60,000 nt of DNA from Symsagittifera roscoffensis (Eukaryota; Xenacoelomorpha; Acoela; Convolutidae). A program made the translations under genes and the position numbers. How positions within the stretch are numbered: position 1 is the stretch's first letter; every line of letters begins with the position of its first letter. This document shows positions 25,179 through 36,239 of this stretch, in pieces. The DNA is taken from contig NC_087071.1 of NCBI RefSeq assembly GCF_963678635.1, positions 12,725,088 through 12,785,087 of the forward strand, given 5' to 3'. The notes beneath the pieces were generated by a model. It ran no database searches, was not told the DNA's origin, and saw only the letters and a list, made by a program, of their open reading frames with translations.

Positions 25179-27628
25179 GACAGAAATCAAGGGAATACAT
25201 GCTGATGAAGTGCAAGAAATACTCATATTCAGAAAACAGGAACACACAGGGGGGAGGCCAACCCCAGAGGTCATCATGGTACAAACCTAGAGATGATATG
25301 GACAAGCGCAGATCATGCGCGAACTGCGGGTCAGCGGACCACCACGTGGCTGACTGCACAACATACAAACAAGGCATGAAGAGCCTAGGATACGCACCGG
25401 ATGAGCAGGACATGAGCCAGATGGAGGAACACGAGTACTATAGTGGCTTAATCATCAAGATAGGCGCAAGATGCTTCTTCTGTAACCAGGAGGGGCACTT
25501 CAGAATGGATTGTCCCTTGTTCTGGGAAGCGGTCAAGGACCAGAGTCACCCCAAACATAAGTTGGCATTAGCGGCAGTGCAGAATCAGCGGAATAGACAA
25601 AACGAGATTGAATCTAGGAACTTAGGAGCACCAAGCACGGAATTGCCGACGAAAACAGTGAAAGCTGTAACACATGTTAATGGTGCGATAGAGTCCGCGG
25701 CCAGGAACTCTCTAGAGATAAACTATGAGAAAGCGGCAACGGAAGCAATTGCCAAAGTGAAACAGGATCTGGCTGCGAAAGAAATAGAGCAACGACTGAA
25801 GCTGGAGATCGAAAGACAGAATTTCAATGAGGCATTAACCGGATCAAACCCAACACCAGAGGCTGTACCAGGCTCAACAAAGACCGAGAATTGTAACACT
25901 GTAAAAATGGTGACGGGAAAGCCATTCGGCATATCGAAAATCGGGGCTAGATTAATGTCGATAATCACAGTGGGCGGCCACGAGGTAACCAGAAACTTGA
26001 GCGAACCGAGCGACCAGACAATAATGCACATTGACGTGTACGCAGATTACTTGAGTTGTATAAGCCCACAAACGACTTCTAGAGCGCTGAGAGCACTACT
26101 CACGAGAGGGGGCAGCAAGTCGGTCCGTGTTGACAACAGGTATACTGAAGCTTATGGTCCACACGAGGTGATGCTAAATATAGATGGAATAAACATCTAT
26201 ACCAAGACAATGATAACATGTGACGAAGACCTAATTGGGCAAATCTACGTAGGGAAAGAAGAGTTGAAAGTGAGATTGATTGGACACTGCGCTATGCTTG
26301 AAGAAGATGCGATGCACATCGGGACAGAGGCAGATGTGACAGGGCACGTGCTAGACATAAGTGGCAAAAAGACTCAACTACGTGGGCTACTTGATACGGG
26401 AGCAGTCTTGAGCGTCATACCAATCGAAACTTGGGAGCGGATGGGCTTTGACAAAGGTGATTTGATAGATTCGAGAATACGGCTGTCAGCAGCAAACAAA
26501 GGGGCCCTTCGGGTGCTGGGCAGGACGCCGATAATAGCCCTCAACTTGGGGGAACGTAACCTGTGGATGAGCTTTATCGTGGTAGAAAACCTAGATGAAT
26601 CTGACCAATTCATTTTGGGGAGAGACTTCATCAGGAATATCGACGTAACGATTGACCTAAATAACGCAATGTTCAGGATACGGAACCCGGATAGGAGGTA
26701 CGCAATCAAACCGGTAAATTTAATAATGGCAAATGAAAACAAAGCACCGGTATTCTTGAGTAGGAGGGTGAGGCTAAAAGCTAATGAAGCGGCAATCGTA
26801 AGCTTGAGGATGAAAAACTACAATGAGCTAAGTGACAACAAGCAAGTGTGTATAGTTCCGAATCCTAATAGTCAAAGTGATGCTGTTTTAGGAAGATCAT
26901 TTTCGATAACGAAGAGCGGCCTCTGCGTCAGTGTCTTGTTGAATACCCTTGATATACCGATCACGATACAGAGAGGGAGGAAACTGGGATATGCTTTACC
27001 GGTTAAAACTCGATATGAAACAATTGAGAACTCAAAACAAAATGAAGTTTTTGATTGTCCCAATCACAGGGACAAAATTTGTATCTTGAGACGATTGCAG
27101 AAAATAAAAGATTCTTCAGGTCTTATTAAATCACTTAAGTCAGAAACGGACGATGGGCTGTCGAGCTGTTCGAACTTTCCAGAGCGACCCACACTAGATG
27201 AAATGCAAACTGATAAACCGGTTCTGCCGGAGATTGAACATTTGAGGGGCAAACTGAAAGATGAACAGCTCGAAGCCATCAAGGACGTACTAGAGCGGAA
27301 CGAGGAAGTTTTTTCGAGGCATAAGGCGGATATCGGGTGTTGTAACTTCGTTGATCATGAAATAGAACTTGAGGAAAACGCGGTACCACACAGGGAGGGG
27401 GCGAGGCGCATGACCCCACACAAATCGGACGCGTGTAGAAAAGAAATCGAGACGTTACTAGAGTATGACATGATAGAACCATTCAAGTCACCGTGGGCGT
27501 GTGGAGTAGTGATGGCCAAAAAGAAAGGCGACCAGTTGAGGTTTTGTTGTGATTTTCGATACCTGAACTCCGTCACGGTGAAGGATGCCTATCCCATACC
27601 TAGATTGATGAGAGCCTCTCGAAGTTAG
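25175..27628 (+). CDS. Gag-Pol segment: two zinc knuckles, protease, RT N-terminus (copy B)
   Basis: Both CX2CX4HX4C knuckles are intact: CANCGSADHHVADC (about 25318-25359) and CFFCNQEGHFRMDC. The aspartic protease has LLDTGAVLSVIP at about 26389-26424. The segment runs without a stop into the RT fingers (LRFCCDFRYLN). This shows that protease and RT share one frame, as the nonsense codon in copy A also implied. A base missing at about 27606 shifts the frame, so the last seven or so residues before 27628 are wrong. Confidence 0.88.
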   Translation: MRQKSREYMLMKCKKYSYSENRNTQGGGQPQRSSWYKPRDDMDKRRSCANCGSADHHVADCTTYKQGMKSLGYAPDEQDMSQMEEHEYYSGLIIKIGARCFFCNQEGHFRMDCPLFWEAVKDQSHPKHKLALAAVQNQRNRQNEIESRNLGAPSTELPTKTVKAVTHVNGAIESAARNSLEINYEKAATEAIAKVKQDLAAKEIEQRLKLEIERQNFNEALTGSNPTPEAVPGSTKTENCNTVKMVTGKPFGISKIGARLMSIITVGGHEVTRNLSEPSDQTIMHIDVYADYLSCISPQTTSRALRALLTRGGSKSVRVDNRYTEAYGPHEVMLNIDGINIYTKTMITCDEDLIGQIYVGKEELKVRLIGHCAMLEEDAMHIGTEADVTGHVLDISGKKTQLRGLLDTGAVLSVIPIETWERMGFDKGDLIDSRIRLSAANKGALRVLGRTPIIALNLGERNLWMSFIVVENLDESDQFILGRDFIRNIDVTIDLNNAMFRIRNPDRRYAIKPVNLIMANENKAPVFLSRRVRLKANEAAIVSLRMKNYNELSDNKQVCIVPNPNSQSDAVLGRSFSITKSGLCVSVLLNTLDIPITIQRGRKLGYALPVKTRYETIENSKQNEVFDCPNHRDKICILRRLQKIKDSSGLIKSLKSETDDGLSSCSNFPERPTLDEMQTDKPVLPEIEHLRGKLKDEQLEAIKDVLERNEEVFSRHKADIGCCNFVDHEIELEENAVPHREGARRMTPHKSDACRKEIETLLEYDMIEPFKSPWACGVVMAKKKGDQLRFCCDFRYLNSVTVKDAYPIPRLMRASRS

Positions 27629-30600
27629 GTGATGCAAAATTTTTTACGACTCTTGATTTAGGCTCGGCCTTTTGGCAAGTACCACTAAGGAAGCAGGACA
27701 GGGACAAGACAGGGTTTGCCTGCGAGTTGGGTCTGTTTCAATGGAAACGGATGCCGTTTGGACTTTGCAATGCCACAGCCACGTTTCAGCGATTGATGGC
27801 ACACGCGCTGATAGGCGTAACGAAGAAGTATGGCAACCTGGTAATGTGCTACGTGGATGAAGTGGTAATAGCGACGCCAACACTGGAAGACCACATTGAG
27901 AGACTTGACGAAGTGTTTGCATGCATGAAGAGGTCGACGCTAAAGTGTAAACCATCAAAGTGCGAGATACTCAAGGACTCAATAAAATACTTGGGCAGGA
28001 TGGTAGACAAGCACGGCATCAGACCTGGAACGGACGCCGTGGAAGCAGTCTTGACCTGGAAATCACCGAAGACGGAGCACCAGTTGATGAGCTTCCTGGG
28101 TTTCGCTACCTATTATAGAGAGTTCATCAAAGGCTATGCAGACAAGGTATACCCGATGCAACAATTAATGAGACACAAGGGCAAGAAGTTCACGTGGAAC
28201 AACGCAGCAGAAGAGTCATTCCAGAGAATAAAGAAAAAGCTATGTGAGGCACCAGTACTGGGTATGCCGACTGAGAAAGGGATGTACGTGCTGGACACGG
28301 ATGCGTCGGTAGTCGCGATTTCTGGGATTCTCCACCAAGAACAAGAATGGAATGGGAAGACAGTCTTGAGACCAATAGCGTACGGGAGCAAAGTCCTGAG
28401 TGACACAGAAATGAAGTACGGAGCACCAAAAGCAGAGATGTTCGCGGTGGTTACCTTTGTCGAGAAATACAGGGCATACCTGGGCAGTGAGCCATTCAAG
28501 TTGCGAGTCGACAATCGAGCACTGAGCTGGCTGAAAACGTACTCAATGGACCAAAGTTACATTGGGAGGTGGATAGTTCGCCTGGACGGATACAACATGA
28601 TAATTGAGCATAGAACGCGAGATAAACATCAGAATGCCGACAGCTTGAGTAAGAAGACGGAGTTCTATGAGAGACAAGAGCAAAGACAAGCAGACAGACC
28701 TGAAATCAAAGATGGCTTCTCATTCATGGACAAGGAAACGTACGACAGTCTTCCACTCACGAGATGGCTGGACAAGTCAGGCAAACCGATAGAAGATCAT
28801 CCTGAATTGCCTAAAGAGCCTCCGGAGAAGACCATCTTGAAGAAGAGCAAGAGGATTCCGATTGAGATTATACTCAAGTCGAAGATCGTGAAGGAGACGC
28901 TCAAGGCAAAAGGCTATGATCTTAACCAGGTGGAAGCAGGAACTGCACAGATAGATGATGACTTAATGAGGTTGCTCGAGAAACTATCAGATGATAAGCC
29001 CGTGATCCAAGAGAAGGGTCAAGAGGAACCGGAAGTCACTATACTTCGGAGAAAAGAGACAGTGAACGATACTGACTCATCAAGAGGAAGCGTCACTGAC
29101 AGCAAAGATGTCGTGCGGTCACTAGTTGACAAAATCCCCGAAGACATTCTGGAGCAGACCAAGGTTAGGAAAAAGAAAGTGACGTTTAAAGAAGATACTG
29201 AACACCTGGGACTAGGTCAAGAGTCCGGGGAGTGTTCCAGGTTCACGGAAGAAGGAACCAGAGAAGGAAAATTGTCCGGGGAGCGTGAAGGATGGGATGA
29301 AGACTCGGATGAGAGCAGCGAAAACCAAGACAGTCTGTGCATGATATTGGCGGAAGAGAAGACAAGGCACCACGACAGGGAGTTACAGACGGATCCATCT
29401 TCAGGAACATACAACATGGACATACAGGAGATGCGAGGTGGTGAGGAACTGGAGAAAATTGCGGTTGCAAGGAAACCATTCAGGGAACTATCATGCAACT
29501 CAAACATCAGAACGAATGTGGTGCCAGAAGATGATATGAAAATCGTGAAAAGGATGATATGTGTGAAACTGAGTGATGACATCCACAACCCTGGTGAGAT
29601 GAATGGACAGATCATGGCGCTAAAGGAGCATGTTAAGGCGAGATATAGGCTGTCAGACCTAATAAGAGCCCAGAAGAATGACAAAATGACAAGTAACCTC
29701 TCCAAATGGATCCAGTCGGGGGTCAAGGAGAAGGGGGAACTTGAGGAAGACAGCTACAAGATCTTGAGCCAGTTCTACAAAGAAAAGAAAGACTTACTTT
29801 ATCACACAGGTGATGGGGTGGTAGCGTGCAAGAGGAGAGATGAGGAAAAGATATTACACAAACACAACCTCATCATACTACCACAATTGTACCAGACGGA
29901 GGTGCTCTTCAGATCACACGACCAGATGGGCCACCAGGGGATAGACAAAGTACAACAAAGGATACTTCACAGGTTTGATTGGCCAGGAATGAGAAAAGCT
30001 TGCGAGAGATGGGTGAATGCCTGCCTGGCATGTCTCCAGGTAAAAGACCCAAGGAAGATGAAGTTTCCCCTCAAGTCCGTTGAGAGCTCAGAGTTCAATG
30101 AAGTGGTGCAGATAGACCATCAAAAAATCTGCATGACAGAGTCGGGATATAACCAGATACTGGTTATAATAGATCACTTCACAAAGTTGGCGGAAGCGGT
30201 TCCGTGCCAGACAGCCTCGGCCGAAGAGACATGTGATCATTTGATAACGCATTGGATATCGCGGTATGGTTGTCCTATGACTTTCCAGTCGGACAACGGC
30301 AAAGCTTTCATGGGGTACTTGACAAAAGAATTGATGAAGAGGTCGCACATTGCTCAAGCACACTCGACGACCTATCATCCACAGACCAATGGGTTGGTAG
30401 AGAGACAGAACAGGACACTGGTCAACATGTTAAGGGTGTACTGCTCAAGATACATGACGGACTGGGACAAATACCTGCCACAGGTAGTAGGAGCCTACAA
30501 CAGTACACAGCACTCAACGACGGGCATCAGTCCTTTCATGATGTTGACGGGCAGGGAGAGAGCAATGCCTCTGACATTCTTTTACCCGGAATACAAAGGG

Positions 30601-32220
30601 AAAAGGACGTCGCCTCAGGCATACGTGAAAGAAGCGATCAAAAGACAACAGGAGTTGAACGAGCTATGCAGGAGGAACACGGCGCAAGCGCAAATGAGGC
30701 AACGCAGGAAATATGACGAAAAAATATTACGAGCAAAGCCATATGAAGTGGGCCAATACGTATGGGTCTTCCAAAATGTCATACCGCCCAAGGGAACAAA
30801 GAAACTACTCAAGAAGTGGAGGGGACCATTCATGATAACGGATATTCATCAACAAGGACGGTTCTATCGCTTGAGTACTGGGCGAGCGGCACATTATGAA
30901 AATCTGAAGCCTCACGTCCCGTCCCCAGAGGATTGGTGCATACCGAAATACATGGAGGGTCTTGAGTACCTGGTGGTAGAGCCAGCGTGTGAAGTGAATG
31001 AAAAAGGCACCAGAGAGAAAAATGATGGTAATGAGAACTTGAGTTTGGACGACAACGAAAAGATAGGAGGGGAGTCTGATGCAGGATCATTTGTAGAAGA
31101 AGACTGGAACGACCCGGAGCAAGATGAGGTGCCGAAGTGGATGGAGCCGGATCGACCGACACCACCGGAAACCAGGACTGGCAATCGTAAACGCACCGGC
31201 ATGAGGTACAACAGGTACGGGGATGACTTCTTGATCGATAAGATACAGCCAGACAAATTGGGCGAGGAACTACTGAGCGCAGGCGAACTGGAAGCCGGAG
31301 AGGAATGGCAGGTCATTGACGATGGTGGACACTATCCGCAGGAAGACCACTCGACGCCGGAATTAGAGACGAATCTCGAGCAGAGTGAGATAGAGAGGAG
31401 GGAGAACACGAACTTGAGGATACTAGAGTGGATGCGCGATGTCAAAGACGAGAGCCACGAAGGACAAAGCATTCAACAAGTCGATGTATCAGCGGCAAAT
31501 TACATGAAGACAGAGGACCCTCTTTTCGGCTGGACGGCAACAGACAGGCCACTGGACATTCCTCAGGACAATTCAGACCCGACAACATCGACGGGGACGT
31601 CGATAAATATTTTTGTCCGGGGAGTGGGGGTAGGACTTACCCACACCGAAAACTTGATGATAAAGAGGCTCAAGGAAGTGAGAGAAACAAGCGAATTGGA
31701 ACTGGAAGAAGAAGAGCCGGAGCCTACCATAGGTCGGAATTTCAAAACGAAATTTGAAATACCCAATGAGTACTCGGAGAACATCATGATAACGGATAGT
31801 GACTTCATCCTGTCAAACAGGACTAGCGCGATCTGCATCACGGCGGACATGAGTTTCAAATCAAGATTGGAAGCTGACTTCAGAAGAGAGTACCAGAACG
31901 TGGAGTTTCTGTTCAGACAGAGACCAGGACTAGGAGCGCTTCCACCATCAGTAGCACAAGTCCCGGGCAAATATCTGTGCTTCCTAGTGACGAGGGTCAA
32001 TGACAGGAACACAATTGATCCCGAACACGTGATGTTGGCACTAACAAGACTACGAGACTTCATGACTGAAAGAGGAATAACGGAGGTCTCAATGCCGGTG
32101 TATGACCCAAACAGGGGCAAACTGAGCTCGAGGGAATTGTACGCTATCCTACATGTAGTCTTTGCGGAAACTGAGATAATGGTGTATCTGCACAAAAAAT
32201 ACTACTTGAGCATCGCCTGA
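27607..32220 (+). CDS. Gag-Pol segment: RT, RNase H, integrase, macro-like domain (copy B)
   Basis: The longest open segment of this copy. The RT palm motif reads CYVDEVVIA: the second catalytic Asp is Glu (27859-27861), whereas copies A and C have YVDD, so polymerase activity is probably impaired. RNase H (VLDTDASVV, KAEMFAV, LRVDNRAL, HQNADSLS) and integrase (HDQMGH with CLAC; VVQIDH, QSDNGKAF, GLVERQN; KKWRGPFMITDI) keep all key residues. The acidic linker and the macro-like C-terminus (about 31783-32217) follow as in copy A. The first ATG is at 27727, but the frame is open from the frameshift at about 27606. Confidence 0.88.
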   Translation, partial: DESLSKLGDAKFFTTLDLGSAFWQVPLRKQDRDKTGFACELGLFQWKRMPFGLCNATATFQRLMAHALIGVTKKYGNLVMCYVDEVVIATPTLEDHIERLDEVFACMKRSTLKCKPSKCEILKDSIKYLGRMVDKHGIRPGTDAVEAVLTWKSPKTEHQLMSFLGFATYYREFIKGYADKVYPMQQLMRHKGKKFTWNNAAEESFQRIKKKLCEAPVLGMPTEKGMYVLDTDASVVAISGILHQEQEWNGKTVLRPIAYGSKVLSDTEMKYGAPKAEMFAVVTFVEKYRAYLGSEPFKLRVDNRALSWLKTYSMDQSYIGRWIVRLDGYNMIIEHRTRDKHQNADSLSKKTEFYERQEQRQADRPEIKDGFSFMDKETYDSLPLTRWLDKSGKPIEDHPELPKEPPEKTILKKSKRIPIEIILKSKIVKETLKAKGYDLNQVEAGTAQIDDDLMRLLEKLSDDKPVIQEKGQEEPEVTILRRKETVNDTDSSRGSVTDSKDVVRSLVDKIPEDILEQTKVRKKKVTFKEDTEHLGLGQESGECSRFTEEGTREGKLSGEREGWDEDSDESSENQDSLCMILAEEKTRHHDRELQTDPSSGTYNMDIQEMRGGEELEKIAVARKPFRELSCNSNIRTNVVPEDDMKIVKRMICVKLSDDIHNPGEMNGQIMALKEHVKARYRLSDLIRAQKNDKMTSNLSKWIQSGVKEKGELEEDSYKILSQFYKEKKDLLYHTGDGVVACKRRDEEKILHKHNLIILPQLYQTEVLFRSHDQMGHQGIDKVQQRILHRFDWPGMRKACERWVNACLACLQVKDPRKMKFPLKSVESSEFNEVVQIDHQKICMTESGYNQILVIIDHFTKLAEAVPCQTASAEETCDHLITHWISRYGCPMTFQSDNGKAFMGYLTKELMKRSHIAQAHSTTYHPQTNGLVERQNRTLVNMLRVYCSRYMTDWDKYLPQVVGAYNSTQHSTTGISPFMMLTGRERAMPLTFFYPEYKGKRTSPQAYVKEAIKRQQELNELCRRNTAQAQMRQRRKYDEKILRAKPYEVGQYVWVFQNVIPPKGTKKLLKKWRGPFMITDIHQQGRFYRLSTGRAAHYENLKPHVPSPEDWCIPKYMEGLEYLVVEPACEVNEKGTREKNDGNENLSLDDNEKIGGESDAGSFVEEDWNDPEQDEVPKWMEPDRPTPPETRTGNRKRTGMRYNRYGDDFLIDKIQPDKLGEELLSAGELEAGEEWQVIDDGGHYPQEDHSTPELETNLEQSEIERRENTNLRILEWMRDVKDESHEGQSIQQVDVSAANYMKTEDPLFGWTATDRPLDIPQDNSDPTTSTGTSINIFVRGVGVGLTHTENLMIKRLKEVRETSELELEEEEPEPTIGRNFKTKFEIPNEYSENIMITDSDFILSNRTSAICITADMSFKSRLEADFRREYQNVEFLFRQRPGLGALPPSVAQVPGKYLCFLVTRVNDRNTIDPEHVMLALTRLRDFMTERGITEVSMPVYDPNRGKLSSRELYAILHVVFAETEIMVYLHKKYYLSIA
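31587..31634 (+). promoter_or_regulatory. Conserved hairpin plus GTCCGGGGAG block inside ORF1 (copy B)
   Basis: Same inverted repeat around GGGA (31587-31604) and decamer (31615-31624) as copy A, identical over the block. Confidence 0.6.
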
Positions 32221-32729
32221 GTTGGGGACACGGGGGTCTCGAGTTGGGTGTGAGGGAGGAGTCTTGAGTTAGGTACTGGGGTGCGGCACAGGTAAAGGGA
32301 TCTTAAGACGTGATTGGCATGACAATTAAATTTTAAAAAGAATTAACGGTGCTAAAATATAAAATGAATCTGCATGCTTTTAAGGAAATTCCAATTGAAT
32401 CGTTTTAAATAGAATGAAAATGATAAGATTTTAACCATACTGGTAAAAGGGGGGGGGGGGGGGGTTTCTAGGTTAGAAGCATGACATGTTAGGTCTTAAT
32501 GTGGTTTCTGTTTTCAGATCAAGTTTGAAAAACAAAGTTGAAAATCCAACTACACTCAAGCGAGAGACAGAAAGAGAAATCTTGATTGAACTCGCGATAA
32601 TCGACACCTACAGCAAGTGTTTGCAAGGGAAGATTTCTAGAGAATTCTTGAGTTGGGTAATACTTGAGTCGGTAAGGTAATTCTTGAGCTGGTTAACATA
32701 TACCTGTATACATCCCGAAGTCACAAGGA
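32221..32729 (+). promoter_or_regulatory. ORF1-ORF2 gap with splice-acceptor-like site (copy B)
   Basis: No gene. It holds a run of 16 G (32449-32464), then CTGTTTTCAG with AG at 32516-32517, a good match to animal and especially nematode 3' splice sites, 213 bases before the ORF2 ATG. CTTGAG occurs three times between 32645 and 32690, the reverse complement of the CTCAAG repeats seen here in copy A. Confidence 0.5.
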
Positions 32730-34094
32730 ATGGCAGACAGATTCTGGAAATCCATGCCCGCGGCCCTGAAGAAGCCTACTCTTGATGAGCTGTACAGACG
32801 CCTGAGGGACCTGGACTATACCCAGATAGACGAGAGAATGGCGGTAATGCTGAATGCCATCCTCCAGTTGGAAGACCAGGGTGAATGCAGGGAGTCTGCG
32901 ACGGAGGCTGTCTTGATGATCGGCTACACCACCGAGGGTATATCAAACCAAGAACAGACCAGATGGTTGTCTTGGAATGTGGATGGAGGAGTAAGGGGCT
33001 TTGACTTGGCAAGGAATCCTGGCCTGAGTAACAAAACCGAATATGGCGCAGGGGAATTCCCACTACCAACTAGGCCAACAGCAAGATCTACAGGCCAAAG
33101 CTCGAGTAAGGTGCTATCGATGACGCGAGCACAACAGACGACCGAGGCATACCCGGATCTTGGTGTTCTAAAGAAAGAGCTCGAGAAGACGCAGAAGGAA
33201 AGGAATAAGGCGAACCTCGATCGGGATCAGGCAAAGCTGGATCGGGAGAAGGTTCAGCTGGAAAGGGACCAGGCGGTCAACGAGCGAGATCAGACTCTGA
33301 GGTTGCTTGAGATGTTAAAGGCTGAACATCAGCAGGAGCTAAGGGTGCGGGAGAATGCCGCGAATTGTGAACAACTGAAGTCGGAGTTGGAGAGAATAGA
33401 ACAACGACAACGCGAACTTGACGCACAGAAGGGAGCCAGGCCGAAGGAGCGAGTGGTTACCAGCTCGAGACCAGAGTCACGCATGGAGGTGGATGAAGTC
33501 CCCAGAGCAAGAGCACGGTTCAACCTTGACCGCGAGGCCCGGGAACACATGAGTGAAGGGTTGGAAGTCTGGATACCGAATGACGCAACGTCTTCCTTGC
33601 GTAGCCTAGAGACGCAACCCGTACGCCCGCTGATGGATGTGGTGCTGCCGGGATATACCCCAACCTCGACCTCGAGTGACAGTCAGGTGAGCGGCGGCTC
33701 ATCGCGTCTGAAAGAGCTGGGCGAGAAATTACGGCAGAAAAGTCGTGAAAGTTCGGCAAGACCGGAGCTTCCCCCGACTTGGAGGGAACAGCCGGTCAGG
33801 AGCGTCGTGATCTCGAGTTATAAGAAAAATACAGAGAAGAGGTACCACAGGCACAATCGGCTGGATTGGAGTGCGGAACAGAAAGCCAGAAGGGACTGCT
33901 TTCATGATGCAGCCTGGGTGGAGTATCTTGCGCCACCCCGTGTGCCAGAAGGTGCGGTCCACTTGATCATAGGGGACAGCCTGGTGCGGGTGTTGACCCG
34001 GATCCAGTCGCACTGGCAGACAGGAATCTTGAGTTTCGCTGGAGCTGCCACGCCACAGATGTTGGCGACGCTTGAGATGCTAGAGATGACTTGA
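32730..34094 (+). pseudogene. ORF2 part 1, SGNH domain cut by deletion (copy B)
   Basis: Starts ATG 32730 (MADRFWKS). It keeps the N-terminal domain, the coiled coil (LDRDQAKLDREKVQLERDQA) and the first half of the SGNH domain: GDSL (HLIIGDSLVRVL) and the Gly block (FAGAATPQ). The GTND and DxxH blocks are gone because about 6.5 kb is deleted after about 34086. The protein ends at TGA 34092-34094 in the junction. Without His and Asn it cannot be an SGNH enzyme. Confidence 0.85.
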
Positions 34095-35063
34095 GTGAAG
34101 TTGGAGAGTGAGAACACAAGCGATCACGAGAGACAAAACGTGATCGGAAAACCTGTGGGAGGTGCTCCAAACATGGAAGATAATGACACGATGCATGAGA
34201 AAATGATAGAGTTTGAGCCTCTCTTGGAAGCCTCGGGGGAGCGTAACCTCAGGAGCATTGAGATCACCCATGGAGAATGCCCATGCCACTGTTTGGCACA
34301 AACGGTGTGGTATCCAGATCACAAGAACCTTTGCCTGGTGTGGGATATGGAAGAAATTCGGTCGATCGGACTACCGGATCACCGGCAGAAGGTGACGCTC
34401 TTAGTAGTGAGTACGATGTTAGCCCTGAGATGGATAGAAGAGAATATAACGAAGTATCGGGAAGCGACGACGCCAACGGCTGAGTCAATATATGCGATAG
34501 ACTACAGCAAGAGACTCGAGTTGTTTGAGACTGCGTGCAAAGTATTTGCCATACCAACGGAAGTCAGACACGTATGGAGCCGTTTGAGGTACTTTCCATG
34601 GTTTCGGGCGACGCTGACGTCTTGGTTGTACATGACAACGAAAAATCACATGAGAAAGCATCAAAAGGAGTATCGACAGTTCCAGGCCGAGATTGGACCG
34701 GAAGCTTTCAAGAGACCCCTGCTAACCCATCGAAATGCGATCACGACAGGATGGAAGAGAGTGGGTAAAATGTCTAGAGACAATACCAAAGCGAGGGAAT
34801 CGATACTAGAGGAGGACCTGGCGAAGAACGTGAGCTCGAGCCTGCACAACTCCTTTTGCTTGAACCGGGAATCTAGGGTGAAGGCACTACCCAACCAGGC
34901 AAAGAGGTTGCAGGAGCAAAGAGAATGGATGCGATCCTATGAACAGCTGAAGGCTTGGGAGGAAATCGTGATTAGCTCCGATGATGAAGAAGAATTGTTG
35001 AGACAGTTTGCCGTATCAAGTACTTCAGGGTGTGGCACCTCCAAGGCGAAGAGTGCGAGATGA
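34095..35063 (+). pseudogene. ORF2 C-terminal part joined by deletion (copy B)
   Basis: Follows the previous stop in the same frame. It corresponds to the end of ORF2 part 4 of copy A from about 16243 on: ESENTSD, HGECPCHCLAQTVWYP, the helical end, and the intact C-terminus with EEIVISSDDEEELL and TGA 35061-35063. The junction shares GATGACTTGAGTGA with copy A around 16194, which suggests a microhomology-mediated deletion. Confidence 0.85.
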
Positions 35064-35091
35064 GTGGATGGTTCGAATGGATCTTGAGTCT

Positions 35092-35109
35092 TGAGAGGGA
35101 AGGGGGGCT
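35092..35109 (+). other. Polypurine tract (copy B)
   Basis: TGAGAGGGAAGGGGGGCT directly before the LTR's opening TG. Confidence 0.65.
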
Positions 35110-36239
35110 TGAGTGTGGATCCGGGTGAAACTTGGATTCACGAAAAAGAAAATTTAACGAATCAAATATTGTTATTAATATACTATATTTACTATATAAA
35201 TCAAAATGCTGCATGACAATTTCCTGATTGAATGGGACAAAAGAAATTTTAAATGATTGGCTTAAAAAGCAAGAATTCAAGGGTGCAGGTGTGTTAAGAT
35301 TTTGATTGCTGTTTAGCGGTAGTGTGAAAATTTTACATGGCCGTGAATTTTGGGGTGTAGATAAGCTTAAGTCTGCTGCGAACTTCTGTAAATGACCACT
35401 GGCACTGTACCTTGAGCAACACTTGATTTTCTGGGACTCACTGGCAGACGACAGCACGCGATGAGGACATCGATCTCGAGTCCGGGGAGTATGTGCCAGT
35501 CGGTCATATTTGGAAGTTTGACCTTGAGAGAAGCAAAAAACACTTAATTTTGGGGTGAAATTTAATTTCTCAAAAATTCGAATGGAGCCTGTCATGCACG
35601 ATTTTCTCGCGATAACTGAAAGTCAAAAAAGAGAAGTCAGAACAATCGAGTGACAATCGCGGGAAAGTTGCAAGATAAATCAGTAGGAAATTGCTATTCG
35701 CAATTTCCGTCACAGTAATAATCTAGAGTAGAGCTGTCCCATTCGAAACAGAAAGAAGCGTATTCCCACGAACTGGATTATTGTGACTTGAGTATTATTC
35801 TAAACTGGACTAGAGTGAACCTTCGGTGGAAAGGTGGACAGCTTGAGTGTCCCAATGGTTCACGAGAAACTATAGTCTAGAGTACAAACTTGTTCTTGTT
35901 GTTAAAACTGACAAACATTAAACTCATTTTTGTTACATTATCTAATTCTCGAGTTAATTACCGACTGAAGTACTTCCCTTTCTTGAGCGTGCTACAATGT
36001 GAGTACTAATTTAAATTTCTAGAGTGTGTTTTATGATTGCTATGTTGAGGTAAGGCGAGTTTTAGGTTGATCCATCTGAAATGGATCAAAGTTCCACTGT
36101 CTAGTAAAAAGTAACGTAACGGATTGTTCCAACCCGGTTTTTAACGGCGTTCATGTATTTTGGGTATCTAGAGACCTAAGTATGAGGACGTTCTTAATTC
36201 TAGAGTGGGGGGATATTTTAGTAGTAGTCTTTAAGCTGT
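35110..36239 (+). repeat. 3' LTR of copy B, truncated by insertion of copy C
   Basis: Matches 19610-20741 almost exactly, then stops at TTTAAGCTGT where the copy C LTR begins. TATA at 35193-35200; module at 35459-35489. The AATAAA of the 5' LTR (20603) is AGTAAA here (36103). Confidence 0.82.
35459..35498 (+). promoter_or_regulatory. LTR copy of the hairpin/GTCCGGGGAG module (copy B 3' LTR)
   Basis: CGATG-AGGA-CATCG at 35459-35472, GTCCGGGGAG at 35480-35489, then GTATGTGCC. Confidence 0.5.

Larger units (their letters stand above)
19610..36239 (+). mobile_element. Copy B: giant Ty3/Gypsy element with internal deletion, cut by copy C
   Basis: 5' LTR 19610-20895, PBS 20907, leader to 23448, ORF1 23449-32220, ORF2 remnant 32730-35063, polypurine tract and 3' LTR from 35110. 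The 3' LTR is interrupted at 36239 by copy C; its remainder should lie right of the window. About 6.5 kb of ORF2 is missing. ORF1 has three frameshifts and one changed RT active-site residue. Confidence 0.88.
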
